Part shown: one piece after another, positions 11,979 through 22,127 of the stretch
Numbering within the stretch: position 1 is the stretch's first letter
Layout: each line of letters begins with the position of its first letter
From: Anaspis maculata
Lineage: Eukaryota; Arthropoda; Insecta; Coleoptera; Scraptiidae
Direction: 5' to 3'
NCBI GenBank assembly: GCA_949128115.1
Contig: OX421965.1
Coordinates: 5,695,253 to 5,759,252 of the forward strand
DNA length: 64,000 nucleotides
The notes under the pieces: generated by a model
Told to the model about the DNA's origin: nothing
The model's input: the letters and a program-made list of their open reading frames with translations, nothing else
Database searches by the model: none
Program-made: the position numbers and the translations under genes

Positions 11979-14241
11979 GTACCTACTCAACAAAGTGTCA
12001 CTCTGCAAAATGTGACCTAAATTTGAAACTAGACAACTTTGAAGTGCTACAAGCGATTCAATCAATTTTCAGACCGTTCGCTAGCCCAGTCCTTTTGGAG
12101 TCATACTATTTGCAGAATACACACCGGCAAATTCCTGGATGTCAACCAGAAAGGGCCTGACGAGCTCCGAATACACCGAAGCAATTAAAATGAACGGGAA
12201 CGTAACGGCATGCAGAGCCACCCCAGGACGAAGCCAAGACGGCAACCGATGTCGCCGCTGTAGTGTCGGCATTGAGAATAATGTAGCTTTTGAAACATTG
12301 CCGCACATTCTTGGTGTATGTCCATTTGGTGAAGCTCTTCGCAATGCACGCCATCACACAATCCGAGCATCCCTTGCGAAAATTCTCAAAACCAAAGGCT
12401 GGGAAACACACGAAGAGGTACCGGGTTTGGCAGAGAACGGCAGCTGGCGAAGAGTTGACGTCCTTGCCATCGACAGAAAGCGACGGAAAGGATACATACT
12501 AGATCCAACTATAAGATTTGAAGATAGCAAAGAACAACCTGAAGCTGTTCATGTTGAAAAGCGAACCATTTATGAACCGACTATATCTTATTTTAAAACA
12601 AAATATGATATAGATAGTATTCAGGTGTTCGGGTACCTTATAGGAGCTCGGGGAACCATTCCCAAATTTTTTATCACAAATTTCTGTCAGTTATTTAATG
12701 TATCGACCAGAAGGGCAAAGGATATCGCATTATCCGCACTCAAGGATTCCATCAGAATTTTCAAACACCATATGTTCTCAATTTAAAATTTAACTCTATG
12801 TATAAATTCCAACTTATCAAATTATTTATTCAACTTAATTAGAAAATTCACTATGATGCGGTATCCTTTGTCTTAGGCAATCTATTTTATATAGAAAGGT
12901 GTTAATTTATTTTATTTGAATAAATTATTTATATATATTCGTATTTTTTGAATACATAAAGTGTTTAGCATAATATTTCTACACGGTGTTCAATAGACTG
13001 GTGCAAAATTTCTGAAAGTTTGACATGCTGCCTCTTGAATAATTTTTTTCACTGTATTTCAGCACCATAAGCAGAAAGGTAGACCTCATACCTCAAGACG
13101 GTTTTTGAATTTTCGCTGTATATCTTTTATTTACAGGGCGATCTCAAAAAGGTGACTTTTTTGTAATGCACTGATAACTGTTTTGGTCGTTACCCGATTT
13201 TCAAAATTTTCGGCTCATTTTGAGACTGAAGCTCCAGGTAGGAACACCAGAGGATCAAAATCAACTCAAGACAGACATATACACTTAAGATACAGGGTTG
13301 CATGAAAAATGACCCAAACCTGAACTTCTCTCGGAATCTAGGTTGAGAGAAGAATCGAATGAAAATCAACTTACCTTTCAATTCCAAAGTACCATTCAAG
13401 GTGTTTTCTTCTTCTATGGGACTAGAATTTGGGAGTGGTGACAGGCCACATTTGAACTATTAGCTTTTGAACAAAAAATATCGCCCTTGTGCACTTGGGA
13501 ATGTTCATAACCAAAGTAACAAAAGCCTCATAATCACCAACAAACACTGATCGACAAGTGAGTGATTGTTCCGATTTCCGTTACGTTGGTTATGAGCAGC
13601 TTTATGTGAGTAAGGCTCTGATACTCCGCCGAAAACATGCGGTTGTAATTTGGTTCCTTTCACTAACAATTCAGGTCTTATGCAAGAAGAGGATACATTG
13701 AAAAGTTCAGAATATATGATTATTTCGAAGGTAAGTTGATGTTTATCCGACTCTCCTCCCAATTTATATTCCAAGAGCAATTCAGGTTTTGATCACTTTC
13801 CATGCAACCCTGTAGTTTTAAAGTTTGCCTTGATTTATTGATTTTAATCCTATGATCCTACCTTAAGCTCTAGCTTCGAGTTTAGCTTCAAGTGAGCCTG
13901 GAATCTCTAAAATCGGTCAGCGACTAAGAAAATTACAACTGTAACTCCAAAAAGTTGAAGTTCTACTTTCTTGTCGATGATGTTGAAATCCAAGAAAAAA
14001 AATTTTGCTCAAGAGGCAGTATGTCAAACTTTCAGTAATTTTGCATCAGGCCATTGAGCACCCTGTAGAGATATTACGTGGAATAATTCACGTACTTGAA
14101 AAATACGGACTAATAGTTAATATGGACTGGGCTAGTGAACGGTCTGAAAATTGATTGAATCGCTTATATGTAGCATCCCAAAGTTGTTTAGGTTAAAAGT
14201 TAGGCCAAATTTTGCAGGGTGACGCTTCTTTTGTTGAGTAC
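11979..14241. mobile_element. Foldback palindrome interrupted by an R2-type LINE remnant
   Basis: Left arm 11979-12092 plus about 12936-13500 pairs with right arm about 13520-14241. Both arms carry the same blocks in inverted order: a GTACTCAAC-like outer end, CGATTCAATCAATTTTCAG, AGCCCAGTCC, a CGTATTTTTT block, TA-CACGGTG (12982) with CACCCTG-TA (ending 14065), and TA-CAGGGTTGCATG (13293) with its partner ending at 13812. Arm divergence is moderate. The left arm holds about 840 extra bases that the right arm lacks, and these encode the LINE fragment described separately. No transposase is visible. Confidence 0.8.
12094..12786 (+). pseudogene. C-terminal fragment of an R2-type (restriction-like endonuclease) LINE
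   Basis: The frame is open from about 12094 to a TAA at 12784; the first ATG is at 12139. It has a zinc knuckle of the CCHC type (CRRC, then LPHILGVC), an RNARHHTIR stretch, then WRRVDVLAID and ILDPTIRFE, matching the restriction-like endonuclease region at the C-terminus of R2/NeSL-type LINEs, followed by FGYLIGARGTIPKFF. All reverse transcriptase sequence is missing, so it is a 5'-truncated copy. AT-rich sequence follows to about 12935 and could be its 3' UTR. It lies in one arm of a palindrome, and the other arm lacks it. I infer an ordinary truncated insertion, not a host gene. The match is from memory of the family and was not searched. Confidence 0.75.
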
Positions 14242-14350
14242 TTCATTAGCAGCGATATATTGACTCAAGAAAATACGTGTGTTAGAATGAGATTAGAGCA
14301 AGATGCAAGGAGGTCAGTCACACCCCCCCATCACCCTACGCATTTTTTAC

Positions 14351-15104
14351 TTGAGGATGTTGCCATGGAGCTCTGCATATTCGACCAAATTCTCTTCCGT
14401 CTCAAGGGAAATGCAAAGCAACTTCCTCTTCAGCAGGTCAAAAAGAGCGGCGACATCCGCGAGCCATTTCCACGTCAAATTGTCCATGGACACGTTGATG
14501 TAAGCGCAAAAGCAGATGCCCAATTGTTGAAACCCAACGATGGGATAGTAGTACTTCTTCACGTCGAAAGGGACGTACCCGGGCAAAGGTAGAGTGCAGC
14601 TCATGCTCTCGTCCAGCCACGGCACCAGAGGCACGAAAAGCACGGTGCAGACTGACAACAATCGAAACATGTTGCAAAACCTTGCGCAATCCTTGACTCT
14701 GGTCCGGATTATTCTCGTGTCTTTCTCGTCGTAATCGCGCAGGACCATTTTTCGCAACAAACCGTGTTCCATTTCCAAATGATCCTGCTTGTGGTAGAAA
14801 AAAATGCAGAGTTTAATGAGAAAGGAGGTGTGAGTCATGAAGTAGAAGAGTATGTCGGATAACTTGGCGACGTTGCGTCCCGCCGCTACCACGTCGGCTA
14901 TCATGGATACCTGCTGGATGGCGCAGACCAGCAAGCAAAATATCATGGCGAAATTTTGGAGACGGCTTTTATCTGTCTGCGGGTACAGACCAAGGAGAGC
15001 CAGAAGCTTTCGTTCAGTTCTTAGAGACTCATTGAGGTCATAATGCTGAAAGGTTCAAGTCATACAGTACATTAATCAGTTAATTTTCATACCAAAGCGT
15101 TCAT
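14351..15104 (-). pseudogene. Odorant receptor (7tm_6), N-terminal half only
   Basis: Exon 1 (15104-15093) encodes just MNAL and ends at a GTATGA donor. A 47-bp intron ends CAG, and exon 2 (15045-14351) follows in frame, giving about 235 residues with LLALLGLYPQTDKSR near the start, at least three hydrophobic segments, and LPGYVPFDVKKYYYPIVGFQQ, the LP-x-PFD-x-Y pattern common before a mid-protein membrane segment in insect odorant receptors. The exon ends at a GTAAAA donor with a split codon. No continuation exons appear downstream: within about 110 bp the foldback palindrome 11979-14241 begins, followed by a minisatellite. The C-terminal half with the conserved YS motif is therefore missing. 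It acts in sensory neuron membranes if functional, but I judge it a truncated pseudogene. Confidence 0.75.
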
Positions 15105-15816
15105 GGTGCTGCAGGGGCAGAGTGGAACTTGATTCTCAAACACAGGACTTGATGCAATTAGTTCTTTAAATTATTCAAGTGCGAATTGCAAATGTGCGGC
15201 TGAGATGAAGGGCGTGGGAAAATGTCAGAGGAAGATAATTACTAGATACTTACCTCCTCAATAATAGGTAATATGCATCAGCTTCGACGCATCCAATTAC
15301 CATCACGTAATGCCACTGCTACATATTTCACGTAAATCATTTCTGGAAAAGAAACACGAGGTTCGTGCATCCATACATCCATTCCCAGTGTCCTATCAGC
15401 TTCAGCCAACTCGTCTTCGAATGAAATCCGGATCAACGATGTTGATTCCCTTACCTCTAGTTCCATGCTGCCTGTCAACGTGAGCGGTAAAAGCCGACTC
15501 GCTTAAGTCGACGCAGGTGTAAAATGCAGACAGGTTGTGTTGTAAGTATAAATTTTTTGTTTCGATGCCATTTCCATCCAAGGTGGTCTACAAATGACAC
15601 CAGCCAACGATGCCCTTGGAATCGTCAGTTCTGTAATTTTCGAAGCTGGACGGCCATTTAGAACATCTAAACGAGATCATTCGTGCGTTCATTGCAGTTC
15701 TTGGAGCACGCCGAAAACAAAACTCGGTTGGTAGGTATATATGTAGACTTCGTTGAGCAAGCTCGCTTGAATCTAGGCATTTCTCAGGATGATGTATCAT
15801 ATTTCAGATAATGGTC
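15105..15816. other. No gene recognised
   Basis: A 67-codon minus frame (15278-15478) has no similarity I recognise and no supported start or splice sites. Otherwise I see nothing. Confidence 0.5.
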
Positions 15817-15995
15817 AGTTTATGATGAGCGATACCCGGCGGAGCGGAGCTGAGCTGAGCGATTTTTTTTTGTCTGGACCAATCCCGTCCATTCATGATG
15901 TCACGTCCCCGCATCGTAATTGGCCTAGGCAAAAAAATCGCTCCGCTCCGCTCAGCTCAGCTCAAATCGCGGCAAAAAATCGCTCATCATAAACT
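15817..15995. mobile_element. 179-bp hairpin MITE
   Basis: Ends AGTTTATGATGAGCGA (15817) and the complement (ending 15995) are perfect. Inside, a GGAGCGGAGCTGAGCTGAG-like GC-rich block recurs in inverted orientation, so most of the element can fold. No target duplication is evident. Confidence 0.75.
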
Positions 15996-16149
15996 AAGCT
16001 TAACGCTGATCCAATTTTCACGTCACCTCCTGAACCGTCTACCGATGAGCCGATTTTTTCTTCCTACTTTGAGAAGTTTGACGTGGAGATCGTAACCATG
16101 TGTCCAAACGAGGGCAGCGTTCTTAGTGGACTGAATATTTCTGAACTTC

Positions 16150-16640
16150 TCAGAGTATTCCTGACAATACCGGTACATTCTGGAATGATGGAATGATCAA
16201 GAATGCTCCACGATGATCTGGAATATTCTGGGACGTTTGCGAACGTTCCAGACTATTCCCGACCATTCCAGAACATACCAGAACACTCTGGAATGTTCTA
16301 TAATGATCTTGAATAATCCACAATGATCTGGGATGTGACGGGATTTTCCGAACATTAAGGAACACACTGGAACATTCTGGAATGTCTCGAACGTTCCACA
16401 ATGAATGCTCCACAATAATCTGGAATTTTCCGGGTTTTCCAGATTATTCCGACCATTCCAGAACATGCCGGAACATTTTGGAATGTTGCTATGGAATGAT
16501 CTTGAATGTTCCACAATGATTTGGCTGTTCTAGGAAGTTTCCGAACGTTCCAGGTTATTCCCGAACATTCTTGAGCATACCAGATCATCCTGGAATCTGT
16601 GGAATTATCTAGAATACTTTTGAATGTTCTGGACTCTTCC
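16150..16640. repeat. Array of CATTCCAGAA-type units resembling heat-shock elements
   Basis: The stretch consists of irregular variants of GAACATTCTGGAATGTTC interspersed with CACAATGATCTGG-like spacers. Alternating GAA and TTC blocks two bases apart match the heat-shock factor consensus. Examples: TTCcaGAA at 16266-16273, GAAtgTTC at 16291-16298, GAAcaTTCtgGAA at 16370-16382. Open frames on both strands are by-products of the repeat. Confidence 0.75.
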
Positions 16641-17110
16641 AGACGTTCTAGAGGGCGAAAGTTCCAGCCCTTATATCTCAAAAAACACGCCCTTCAGATA
16701 AAAGTGGGCACCTTCTTCATGGATGGGGGATGGAGGGCTAACACACCATATAACTCCTTCGATCATATCGGGACTCGTTTGTGAATTTTGGCACGCACAC
16801 TGTACACTTACTTTTATTATCCGAACATTCCAGACTATTTCCGAACATTCCAGAACATACCGGAACATTCTGGAATGTTGTGGTATGATCTCGAATACCC
16901 TCGAGTGTTCTGGACTGTTCTAGACATTTCTAGAGGGGGTAAAACTTTCAGCTCTTATATCTTCAAAAGCACGCCCTTGAGGTAAAAATGGAAACCTTCT
17001 TCATCGATGGGAGAGAAAAGGCTACCACACCATATAACTCCCTCAATTGTAGCGGGTCTCGTTTCTGAGTCTTAGCGGCACAAAGATTTGGCACTTTCTT
17101 TTATTATATA
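16641..17110. repeat. Two diverged copies of a roughly 270-bp unit with HSE-like ends
   Basis: 16645-16810 and 16925-17110 share the same order of blocks: CCCTTATATCT, ACGCCCTT, AAAGTGG/AAATGG, ACCTTCTTCAT, ACACCATATAACTCC, GGGACTCG/GGGTCTCG and CTTTTATTAT. Between them lie more GAA/TTC units, including GAAcaTTCcaGAA at 16843-16855 and GAAcaTTCtgGAA at 16863-16875. 17111-17479 contains nothing recognised. Confidence 0.7.
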
Positions 17111-17479
17111 TATTGATTAGGGTTCAATTTCAACTTTGACTTACTATATTATTTCGGATTTGAGTGTAGTCCAAACATATGTGGCACTAGGCGATCTTTT
17201 CTTTGTGTTTTCCTAATTACTGGATGTTTCCATTATATAGTTCCCTTTTGTGGACAACGAGCTAGAACTTTGGACCAAAAAAAAAGCTTTTGTGCAGCCA
17301 TTTGAACACGTTCGTGGGTTGTGGGTTCCCATGGAAGTTCTCACTTTTCCAATTTTTATATGGCCCGAAGCCGCCCCCGGGTTCCCAACTTTCTCGGAAT
17401 TTCAGCCCAGTTTTATGGCTTCCTCCTCATCTGGACGTAGTTATTTCCAAGGAAAATACAACTCGTAGCCACCCACTGT

Positions 17480-18590
17480 GTGTTCTTCGATTTATTACCG
17501 GACGCTGTGGCACATCACCCAAAGGATATCGGTTTCTGGTTTTCCCCGGCTGGGTGCAGCTTTGATACCAAGTCGAATCTCACTGTATGTATTGATAGCC
17601 AAAATGACCGAAACAAGACCAGTTTTATCACGCGCTATGGTGAACTCTTCCGCTTCCGACGGATGCCGTTCGGACTCCGGAATGCACCAGCGATTTACTA
17701 ATTGATAAGCTTCGCATTGAACTTTGTGAGATGACAATTTCTGCTCATCTGGATGACTTCATCTAGATCTCTACAAGTTTGGAAAGTCACTTGGAAGGCT
17801 TGTAGAAAGTTTTTGCTAGGCTTTTGGTGCTCCATTCCGCTCTTGATAGGAAAAAATGCTCGTTCTTTTATTCACTAGTTAGGTACATTAGACACCAGTT
17901 CGGAAAGAAAAGCTTTGGCCGTTATATATGCCGTTGAGAAGTTTGGTTACTACTTCAAGAGTCACGAGATTGTTGTGGTCAGTGACCATCGCTCAAACGG
18001 CTGATGTCCTTGCGATCATAGAGTGGGCGACTGGAGCACTGCGTCCACCGCCATTTGATTTGCGAGTCTCACCACATTTCTGGTCATTGCAACGTAATTG
18101 CGGATGCTTTGTCTTGTGCTCCAGGCCAACACGAAGATGCGGAATCACCCCACAACGTCTCAGTTTTAGTTATCGAAGACCATCCTCCGAAATCCGCGAG
18201 GTACAGCTGAAGGATCCAGATGTATCGGAGATCAACCATTCGTTTGAGAATGTCGAAGATGACGACATTCTCAAATGAACAAGACGTGATTGCTTGCTGG
18301 TCAATGGTATCCTGCATCGTCATTCGAGGTTACTCTTCGATGGTGCTGTACCGTTGAAACCTCGGTTGAAACGGACGGTCTTGTACAAGCTTAAGCTCAT
18401 ATCACCAACACGAAGATTTTAAAGGTTCTCACAACAATGTACACTTCAAAGTTTCAGGCATTATCTTACCGATTGCGCCAGTTATGTGATATCAGTGGAC
18501 GAACACGTTTTTGAAAAGCAATGTCTTCATTCACCCAAGATAACGTGATGGACCTTACATTATAAAACGACAGATCTCGACAACTACAAT
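17480..18590 (+). pseudogene. Decayed Ty3/gypsy-type pol (RT, RNase H, start of integrase region)
   Basis: Fragments in the order of a gypsy pol: KTSFITRYG and RMPFGLRNAPAIY (RT fingers/palm) up to about 17698; a relic of the YxDD box (HLDDFI) at about 17741 followed by a stop; SSERKALAVIYAVEKF and VVVSDH (RNase H) at 17894-18000; HHISGHCNVIADALS at 18069-18115. Several stops and frame changes separate them, so the copy is dead. No LTR could be paired. The 9-bp target of the large element at 18699 lies about 100 bp past the last recognisable part. Confidence 0.75.
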
Positions 18591-18689
18591 GTATTCATCG
18601 TCATGACTAGGACCAAGTTTCATAAATCGCTCTCCCAACGATGCAAGAAGCATTTCATGTAACAGTTGGACAACAAGACTTTCTAGGGT

Positions 18690-18698
18690 GTTTGGACC
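18690..18698. repeat. Left 9-bp target-site duplication GTTTGGACC
   Basis: Identical to 22119-22127 in direct orientation, exactly abutting the inverted ends GGTGCTA and the complement of GGTGGCC. Nine bases is the duplication size of Mutator and Drosophila FB-type elements. Confidence 0.85.
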
Positions 18699-18705
18699 GG
18701 TGCTA

Positions 18706-18840
18706 GGACAATTCTTCGCGCGGACAATTCTTCGCGGACAATTCTTCGCGGACAATTCTTCGCGCGGACAATTCTTCGCAGGACAATTCTTCGCCGGACA
18801 ATTCTTCGCACGGACAATTCTTCGCAGGACAATTCTTCGC
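18706..18840. repeat. Left terminal array, nine 14-bp units
   Basis: Nine GGACAATTCTTCGC units with spacers GC, none, none, GC, A, C, AC, A. Length 135 bp. Units are identical. Confidence 0.95.
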
Positions 18841-18889
18841 AAGCATTGCGCCCGCGCATGACCGGGCTTATTGGGGCTCTGAAAGACAC

Positions 18890-21800
18890 TTTGAGACACA
18901 AGGAGGCTCAGCAGGACTTGAAATCCTATAACGTAGAGACAAAGGAGGATAGGGCTCTTGATATCACAAGAAGACCTGGCAGGGCTCACTAGGGCCCCCA
19001 GCAATACTTTATTAACAAGGGGGCTAGCGAAGCTCAAATCGCCATAATGTAGACACAGGGCTATTAAAAAAAATAGATAGGGCTTCGAGTAACACAAGAA
19101 GGCATTAGGGGCTCAATGGGGCTCCAAACGATACTTGAAGGCACAAGGGGGCCTATAGGGCTCCGATCAACACATGAAGACAACAGGAGCTTACTAGAAC
19201 ACAGAAACAAAGACAGGGTAAAAAGGGACTCAACAGGGCTACAGATGACACACAAAAACATAAGGGGGCCTTATAGGGCTCTGAGAAATCTGAGAAGGCA
19301 CAAGGGAGCTTTCTTAGATGCCAGAAATATCGCTAAGTCAGAAGGGGATCACCGGGGCAAACAACAATTGAGGACACAAGGGGGGTCAATAGGGCTCCAA
19401 ACAATACTTGAAGATACAAGGGGGCTCAGTAGGGCCTGAAACGCTTCAATGTAGATAGAAGAGAGCAGAAGCCTCTAAAAATCGGACGGAGGCCTGGCGG
19501 GGCTCACTGGGGCTGCAAACGATAATTGAAGACACAAGGGGGCTCAGCAGTGCTTGAAATGTTCTGATGTAGAACACAAAGGAAGATAGGGCTCTGAAAA
19601 TTGCAATAAGGCTTGACGGGGCTCACTAGGGCTCCAAATGACACTTGGAGACACAAAGGGGGCCCTGTAGAACTTCAACCAATACATAAAGACTCACAGG
19701 AGCTAACAAGAGCTTTGAAAAATTACACAATATACAAAGGGGCTCTGCAGGGCTATAGATGAAACATGGAGGGGGCCACATAGGGCTCCAAGAAACCTGA
19801 GAAGGGGCTCAATGGAGCTTCCAAAAATTCCAGAAACTCGAGGAAACAGAAGGAGTAACCTGGGCTGCAAACGATAATTGAAGACACAAGAGGGCTCAAT
19901 AGGGCTCCAAACGATACTTGAAGACACAAGGGGGCTCAGTAGGGCTTGAAATGTTCTGATGTAGAACGCAAGGGAGGAGGGGGCTCTGTAAATCGCAAGA
20001 AGGCCTGACGGGGCTCACTAGGGCTCCAAATGACACTTAAAGACACAAAGGGGGCCCTGTAGGACTTCAACCAATACATAAAGACTCGCAGGAGCTAACA
20101 AGAGCTTTGAAAAATTACACAATATACAAAGGGGCTCTGCAGGGCTATAGATGAAACATGGAGGGGGCCACATAGGGCTCCAAGAAACCTGAGAAAGGGC
20201 TCAATGGAGCTTCCAAAAATTCCAGAAACTCGAGGAAACAGAAGGAGTAACCTGGGCTGCAAACGATAATTGAAGACACAAGAGGGCTCAATAGGGCTCC
20301 AAACGATACTTGAAGACACAAGGGGGCTCAGTAGGGCTTGAAATGTTCTGATGTAGAACGCAAGGGAGGAGGGGGCTCTGTAAATCGCAAGAAGGCCTGA
20401 CGGGGCTCACTAGGGCTCCAAATGACACTTGAAGACACAAAGGGGGCCCTGTAGGACTTCAACCAACACATTATGACTCACAAAAGCTAGCTAGAGCTTC
20501 GGAAACTGAAGTTATGAAGAAGTGGCTCAGCAGGGCTACAAATGAAACATGAAAACACAAGGGGGTCACATGGGGCTCCAAAAAACCTGAAAAGAAGTGA
20601 AAGAGAGCTTTCTAAGGTTCCAGAATATTCGAGAAATCAGAAGAGGGTCACCTGGGCTGCAAATGATAACTGAAGACACAAGGGGGCTTAATAGGGCTCC
20701 AAACGATACTTGAAGACACAAGGGGGCTCAGCAGGGCTTGAAATGCTCTGATGTAGAACGCAAGGGAGGAGGGGGCTCTGTAAATCGCAAGAAGGCCTCG
20801 CGGGGCTCACTAGGGCTCCAAATGACACTTGAAGACACAAAAGGGGCTCTGTAGGACTTCAACCAACACATTATGACTCACAAGAGCTAGCTAGAGCTTC
20901 GGAAACTGAAGTTATGAAGAAGTGGCTCAGCAGGGCTACAAATAAAACATGAAAACACAAGGGGGCCACATGGGGCTCCAATAAACCTGAAAAGAAGTGA
21001 AAGAGAGCTTTCTAAGGTTCCAGAATATTCGAGAAATCAGAAGGGGGTCACTTGGGCTGCAAATGATAATTGAAGACACAGGGGGGCTCAATAGGGCTCC
21101 AAACGATACTTGAAGACACAAGGGGGCTCTGCAGGGCTTGAAATGCTCTGATGTAGAACGCAAGGGAGGAGGGGGCTCTGTAAGTCGTGAGAAGGCCTGG
21201 CGGGGCTCACTTGGGCTCCAAATGACACTTGAAGACACAAAGGGGGCCCTGTAGGACTTAAACCAACACATTATGACTCACAAGAGCTAACTAGAGCTAC
21301 GGAAACTGAAGTAATGAAGAAGTGGCTCAGCAGGGCTACAAATGAAACATGAAAACACAAGGGGGCCACATAGGGCTCCGAAAAACCTAAAAAGAAGTGA
21401 AAGAGAGCTTTCTAAGGTTTCAGAATATTCGAGAAATCAGAAGGGGGTCATCTGGGCTGCAAACGATAATTGAAGACACAAGGGGGCGCAATAGGGCTTC
21501 AAATGATCTTGAAGACACAAAGGGGCTCAGCAGGGCTTGAAATGCTTTGATGTAGAGCACAAGGGAGAATAGAGCTCTGAAAATCGCAAGAAGGCCTGGT
21601 GGGGCTCACTAGGCCTCCAAATGACACTAAGAGGCACAAAGGGGGCCCTATAGGACTTCAACCAACACATAAAGACTCACAGGAGCTCACTAGAGCTTTG
21701 AAAACTAAAACAATGAAAAAGGGGCTCAGCAGGGCTACAAATGCAACATGAAGACAGGGGGGCTAATAGGGCTCTGAGAAGCCGTCCAAGGCATAAGGGC

Positions 21801-21960
21801 GAAGCAAATATCCAGAAAATTTGGAGATACCCAAGGGGGTTCATCAAGACCCCAAACGACACTTGTAGAGACAAGGGGGCCCAGCAAGGCTTGAAACTTT
21901 ACGTAAAAACTTAGTGGGGGATAGGGCTCTGGATATCACAATCACACTAGGCCTTATAAG
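18890..21960. repeat. Roughly 395-bp satellite inside the foldback element
   Basis: Units anchored on GATGTAGAAC-like sequence at about 19568, 19958, 20350, 20748, 21149 and 21550 (spacing 390-401 bp), with poorer copies before and after. Each unit is itself built from shorter AGGGCTC...GAAGACACAAGGGGGCTC-type subrepeats of about 40 bp. Adjacent copies near 19700 and 20095 are nearly identical at an offset of 392 bp. Minus-strand frames of 65-111 codons simply repeat with the unit and are not supported as genes. Confidence 0.9.
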
Positions 21961-21976
21961 AGCTCCAAAGTTCCCC

Positions 21977-22111
21977 GCGAAGAATTGTCCGGCGAAGAAT
22001 TGTCCGTGCGAAGAATTGTCCGGCGAAGAATTGTCCGGCGAAGAATTGTCCGTGCGAAGAATTGTCCGCGAAGAATTGTCCGCGAAGAATTGTCCGCGCG
22101 AAGAATTGTCC
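21977..22111. repeat. Right terminal array, nine inverted 14-bp units
   Basis: Nine GCGAAGAATTGTCC units (complement of the left array). Spacers read from the outside inwards on the minus strand are GC, none, none, AC, C, C, AC, C. Length 135 bp, the same as the left array. Confidence 0.95.
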
Positions 22112-22118
22112 GGCCACC

Positions 22119-22127
22119 GTTTGGACC
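22119..22127. repeat. Right 9-bp target-site duplication GTTTGGACC
   Basis: Direct copy of 18690-18698 next to the right end of the foldback element. Confidence 0.85.

Larger units (their letters stand above)
18699..22118. mobile_element. FB/Mutator-like foldback element carrying a satellite
   Basis: The element is 3420 bp, bounded by 9-bp direct repeats (GTTTGGACC). Both ends start GGTG and run into inverted arrays of nine GGACAATTCTTCGC units. Spacer lengths from the outside inwards are 2,0,0,2,1,1,2,1 in both arms and each array is exactly 135 bp, so the arms are true terminal inverted repeats and not chance arrays. The interior is a roughly 395-bp tandem satellite with no transposase frame. 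Inverted repeats built of short tandem units plus 9-bp duplications is the architecture of Drosophila FB elements. A link to Mutator-type transposases is inference. Confidence 0.9.

Noticed and set aside
12139..12786. Host gene of 215 residues
   Set aside because: The zinc knuckle plus restriction-like endonuclease motifs point to a LINE C-terminus, and the sequence is an insertion absent from the paired arm.
18706..18840. CRISPR-like repeat array
   Set aside because: Units are separated by only 0-2 bases, not unique spacers, the genome is eukaryotic, and the array is one arm of a terminal inverted repeat.
19703..21271. Minus-strand frames with repeated SPIEP/SPLS-like residues
   Set aside because: They come from the roughly 395-bp satellite and recur with its period.
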